Positions 61,721 through 64,000 of a stretch of 64,000 bases of DNA are shown piece after piece (position 1 is the first letter of the stretch; every line of letters starts with the position of its first letter). Position numbers and translations under genes: made by a program. The stretch is from the NCBI GenBank assembly GCA_030180135.1, contig CM058232.1:59727330-59791329 (forward strand), in the 5' to 3' direction. Source of the stretch: Orychophragmus violaceus (Eukaryota > Streptophyta > Magnoliopsida > Brassicales > Brassicaceae). The notes below the pieces were generated by a model. That model had not been told where the DNA came from, did not search any database, and saw only the letters and a program-made list of their open reading frames with translations.

Positions 61721-62331
61721 TGAAGGATTATGTTTGTTCATAGGTTTAATTATCAGATTACAACCTATCACATAATCAACTAGGATCTAGGTGATTTGCA
61801 GTTGAATCATAAACAGATCAGAATCATTACCTTATGATTAGGTGCAGCGGATTGGTGGTAATGAAGAGATCACTGAGAGCTGATAAATACCGGCTCCTCC
61901 TAGGTATCCACACGCTTACAAGCTACTGGATCAGGCTGCTAGACCAAGCTGGAACAACAGAGAGAGAGGAGGACGGCCAGACCTAAAATCGCAGAACCTT
62001 TGGCTAACTGGCGCCTCCTCTTCCTTATATGGGCCCAAGTAATTAAACTAATGGCTTATTAGGCTTTTGGGCCCAAGACCCAAATCAGACAAAAGACTGT
62101 ATTTTGTCTGGCCCAATTCTCTGTACAAATACAGTAAATATCTTGCATCTTACTGTATTAATTCCTTTTAAACTTTTCCGTTAGCTATGGTGTGTGACCC
62201 TTTGGGATCATACAATACTGGTAATAAGTACTTAACTTATAGATCAAGAGCGGGCTCTAGCAAGTCATCATGACCACCCAGTATTTATGACTTATGTCTG
62301 ATCTCGACACTTATCATACTTTCTAGAGATA
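61721..62331 (-). repeat. Copia-3 5' LTR, truncated by CACTA-3
   Basis: Matches 48237-48847 with about three substitutions, then stops within CTAGAGATA where CACTA-3 begins. The missing end (about 30 bp, starting GCACAG) should lie on the far side of CACTA-3, outside the window. Confidence 0.92.
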
Positions 62332-62559
62332 CACTACAAAAAAAAGGGCATTGATAGCACTTGACGATAGCACGATTTTACAAACTTCTATAAAAGATTA
62401 AATTTTGATTTTGATTTCTAATAATAGCATTTAAATAACGCTATGATAGGGAATCAGTAAGCGGGAAATGAAAATCACTTAATCCGCCAACATTTAGCCG
62501 AAAATTAGAATAAGCGGCAAAGACTTGGGGTTTTCCCCTCTTTTCCCTCATCCTTTCAT

Positions 62560-62940
62560 TAAAAACCTTTGTTAAAAAAAAACTCAATTCATTCAGATCC
62601 AAGGAAAAAAAAAATTCATCTTCTTCGTCTCTTAGGTTTTCCTCTCCACCAAACCTCAGCCGTCAGCCATCTCCTCCTCTGCTTGTTTTTCCGACCTCTC
62701 ATTCACTTGAGGAGAGGTTTCTTTTCTCAATCCTCCACATTCCCTTAGATCCCCAAATCTCAAATCCCTAATTTTTTTTCTTTTGCTCCACCATTGAATT
62801 CGCCATTGTTGTTGCTGGACCTAGCTCCACCGCGAGACCCTCATGTTCCTCTGGCAACTGTCTTCGACAATCTCCCTCAGCCACTTCCGTCTCCGCCAGT
62901 CCCCAAGCTCATCCAGATAAAGTCGCATCTCCAGCTACTG
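62560..62940 (+). other. CACTA-3 promoter/UTR-like segment
   Basis: Pyrimidine-rich, gene-like leader (62620-62790) followed by a Pro/Leu-rich frame from about 62794 (LAPPRDPHVP, LPQPLPSPPVP) that leads into the ubiquitin piece. I cannot identify the leader's source. Confidence 0.35.
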
Positions 62941-62945
62941 TTAAA

Positions 62946-63001
62946 GGTCAAGAGCAACGACACCATCGACAATGCCAAGGCCAAGATCCAAGACAAAGAA
63001 G
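62946..63001 (+). pseudogene. Captured ubiquitin fragment
   Basis: Frame reads KVKSNDTIDNAKAKIQDKEG, corresponding to about residues 16-35 of ubiquitin (SSDTIDNVKAKIQDKEG in the family), followed by a GTACCT donor-like site. Too short to be functional. Confidence 0.8.
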
Positions 63002-63065
63002 GTACCTTCCCACTCAGTTTCAGTTCTTCTCTTTTGATATTTAGCTTCTGGTTTTGTGTTTTTAG

Positions 63066-63661
63066 GGGATTGGCTTACAGTGGAACCGCAAACAACAAAG
63101 CCATCCGCCAACAAAGTCAGGAGAACTGCAGTTCTTGCACTTGGATTTGTCCTTTACAGGTCAGTGTATATTCACATTTCTTTAGTGTATATTCACATTT
63201 CTTTAACGCCTTAAGGACTCTTGTGCTCGCTTGCATTCCTTAATTTTATAACCAATTTATCAACCTAGTGCTGTTATTTATGTAACTCAGGAAAGTAGTG
63301 GAGCATGTGTGTTTACTCAAAGCGAAAGAGAGTTTATCTGAGGAGAAAGAAAAAGATATGCTTGACTATCTTTACACATCTCAGTATCAAATGAGAGGCA
63401 TTGTCGCTATATCTGTAGGTGAGGGTCTGAGAACTTTAAAGTGCCGTTTATCTCAGTCTAGATAGATGAATCCGTTTGTGTGTTTATAAAAAACCAGTCT
63501 CTATTGATTCAGTTTACTCTCACAGGTAGCATTGGTGATAGAAGCAATGGAGATTACACCCACGTTTGTGTGTAGGTTTGTTATGGTGCGGCTCTCGCAG
63601 TGGGGATCTCTTGTTCAGGCACTGGTCTTAGTGAGGCGATATCATTGTTGGAGCCACTGAG
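63066..63661 (+). pseudogene. Captured fragments of 26S proteasome subunit RPN2, two pieces
   Basis: Piece one (63066-63159), after a TAG acceptor, encodes GLAYSGTANNKAIRQ and, after a frame-changing deletion, VRRTAVLALGFVLY. Piece two (63576-63661) encodes CYGAALAVGISCSGTGLSEA then ISLLEPL. These are consecutive PC-repeat segments of RPN2/PSMD1, a scaffold of the proteasome base. About 40 codons are missing at the deletion and between the pieces, where an unrelated exon (63291-63418) sits. Confidence 0.88.
63291..63418 (+). pseudogene. Captured exon, possibly stress-responsive A/B-barrel (Dabb) protein
   Basis: Bounded by CAG acceptor and GTGAGG donor, it reads KVVEHVCLLKAKESLSEEKE then KDMLDYLYTSQYQMRGIVAI. 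The VEH-LLK start recalls Dabb-domain proteins, but this is a weak guess. It lies between the two RPN2 pieces. Confidence 0.4.
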
Positions 63662-64000
63662 GTTAGTGAAGAAGCTCTGATCCTTTCAGAGAATTGTTTC
63701 GTTTTATAGAAATAACCATGTTTTGGATGGTACTAGTAACATACTAGCAAGAGAAGGCATTTCAACGTCCCTGACTCGGACTGAGACAGTGAAGCAATAG
63801 AACGCTGGAAAGATAATCAAACTGAGAAGGTAGGTTATTTTCAAATTTTCGTTTTTTTTTCTTATCCAATCTGTAAAAATTTTGAGTTGAGAGGAGTTCA
63901 GCTTCAACGCAACTATATCTGGGAAGGCTGTTTCGTCTCCTTAAGTTTTTGTATATGTCTAATAATCATTAGTCGCTTCTCTGTACATATGGAAACTGCT

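Larger units (their letters stand above)
48237..62331 (-). mobile_element. Copia-3: LTR retrotransposon carrying two CACTA insertions (right end outside window)
   Basis: Left LTR 48237-48876; right LTR starts 61721 and is cut at 62331 by CACTA-3. The candidate target site is GAATG (48232-48236); its partner is outside the window. The minus-strand primer site TGGTATCAGAGC is at 61708-61719. The LTRs differ by about three substitutions over 611 shared bases. Gag-pol order is the Copia one (gag, protease, integrase, RT, RNase H). CACTA-2 (53016-59611) lies in gag. Without insertions the element would be about 7.5 kb. Confidence 0.94.
62332..64000 (+). mobile_element. CACTA-3: second Pack-CACTA of the same family, left part only
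   Basis: Starts CACTACAAAAAAAAGG directly after ATA in the Copia-3 LTR. The next 130 bp carry GATAGCACTT, GATAGCACGATTTT and AACGCTATGATAG, shared with CACTA-2 but not CACTA-1. Contains captured ubiquitin and RPN2 exon pieces plus an unplaced exon. No transposase is visible before the window ends. The right end is not seen. Confidence 0.8.

Overview
The window is plant nuclear DNA, most likely from a Brassicaceae genome. The captured host-gene fragments (EB1, APT, DiT1, REC/TSS, RPN2) and the RPS12 copy read like Arabidopsis-type proteins. The terminal motifs (CACTACAAGAAA, Copia elements primed by initiator Met-tRNA, CCGTCGG subterminal repeats) are common in crucifers. I cannot name the species. 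Almost everything is transposable-element DNA nested to several levels, as in a pericentromeric or silenced region. The only long intact host-type reading frame is an intronless RPS12 copy that looks like a processed retrogene.

Layout. 77-3660: degenerate, non-coding DNA element packed with TGTCCA motifs. 3661-4550: large palindrome made from that element's terminus plus its flank. 4660-5289: RPS12 retrocopy on the minus strand, with A tail and 8-bp direct repeats. 5647-22088: complete 16.4-kb CACTA element (CACTA-1, TTA duplication) holding a TNP2-type transposase, TNPA-like genes, a tRNA-like Pol III unit and a block also present outside it at 22826-24262. Copia-1 (6454-14000, duplication TCAAA) sits inside the TNP2 gene. 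22.1-26.2 kb: fragment of a putative splicing-factor gene and repeat-rich, LTR-like DNA. 26.2-36.5 kb: a second, decayed TNP2 gene split by Copia-2 (27856-36023, duplication CTTTC), whose gag is itself split by a 1.2-kb solo LTR (duplication CTTCT). 36.6-40.6 kb: two broken minus-strand genes, a REM-type B3 gene and an RPA1-like OB-fold gene. 40.6-45 kb: AT-rich DNA with a foldback and a 226-bp repeat pair. 45-48.2 kb: Ty3/gypsy remnants, including an LTR, primer site and gag on the plus strand. Copia-3 (48237 to beyond 62331) interrupts that gag in its zinc knuckle. Copia-3 is interrupted in gag by CACTA-2 (53016-59611, duplication ACC) and in its 5' LTR by CACTA-3 (62332 to beyond the window end).

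CACTA-2 and CACTA-3 show no transposase in the sequence I can see. Both carry exon-intron pieces of unrelated host genes on the plus strand: REC/TSS, DiT1, EB1 and APT in CACTA-2; ubiquitin, RPN2 and an unplaced exon in CACTA-3. They share subterminal motifs and look like one Pack-CACTA family. The three Copia elements belong to one lineage, all lie on the minus strand, and all carry arrays of the palindrome TCGATCGA. Two have almost identical LTRs although their coding regions are damaged, which suggests recent movement helped by proteins from another copy.

Boundaries and target-site duplications were read directly from the sequence. Gene identities come from recognising protein motifs; no search or alignment was run.
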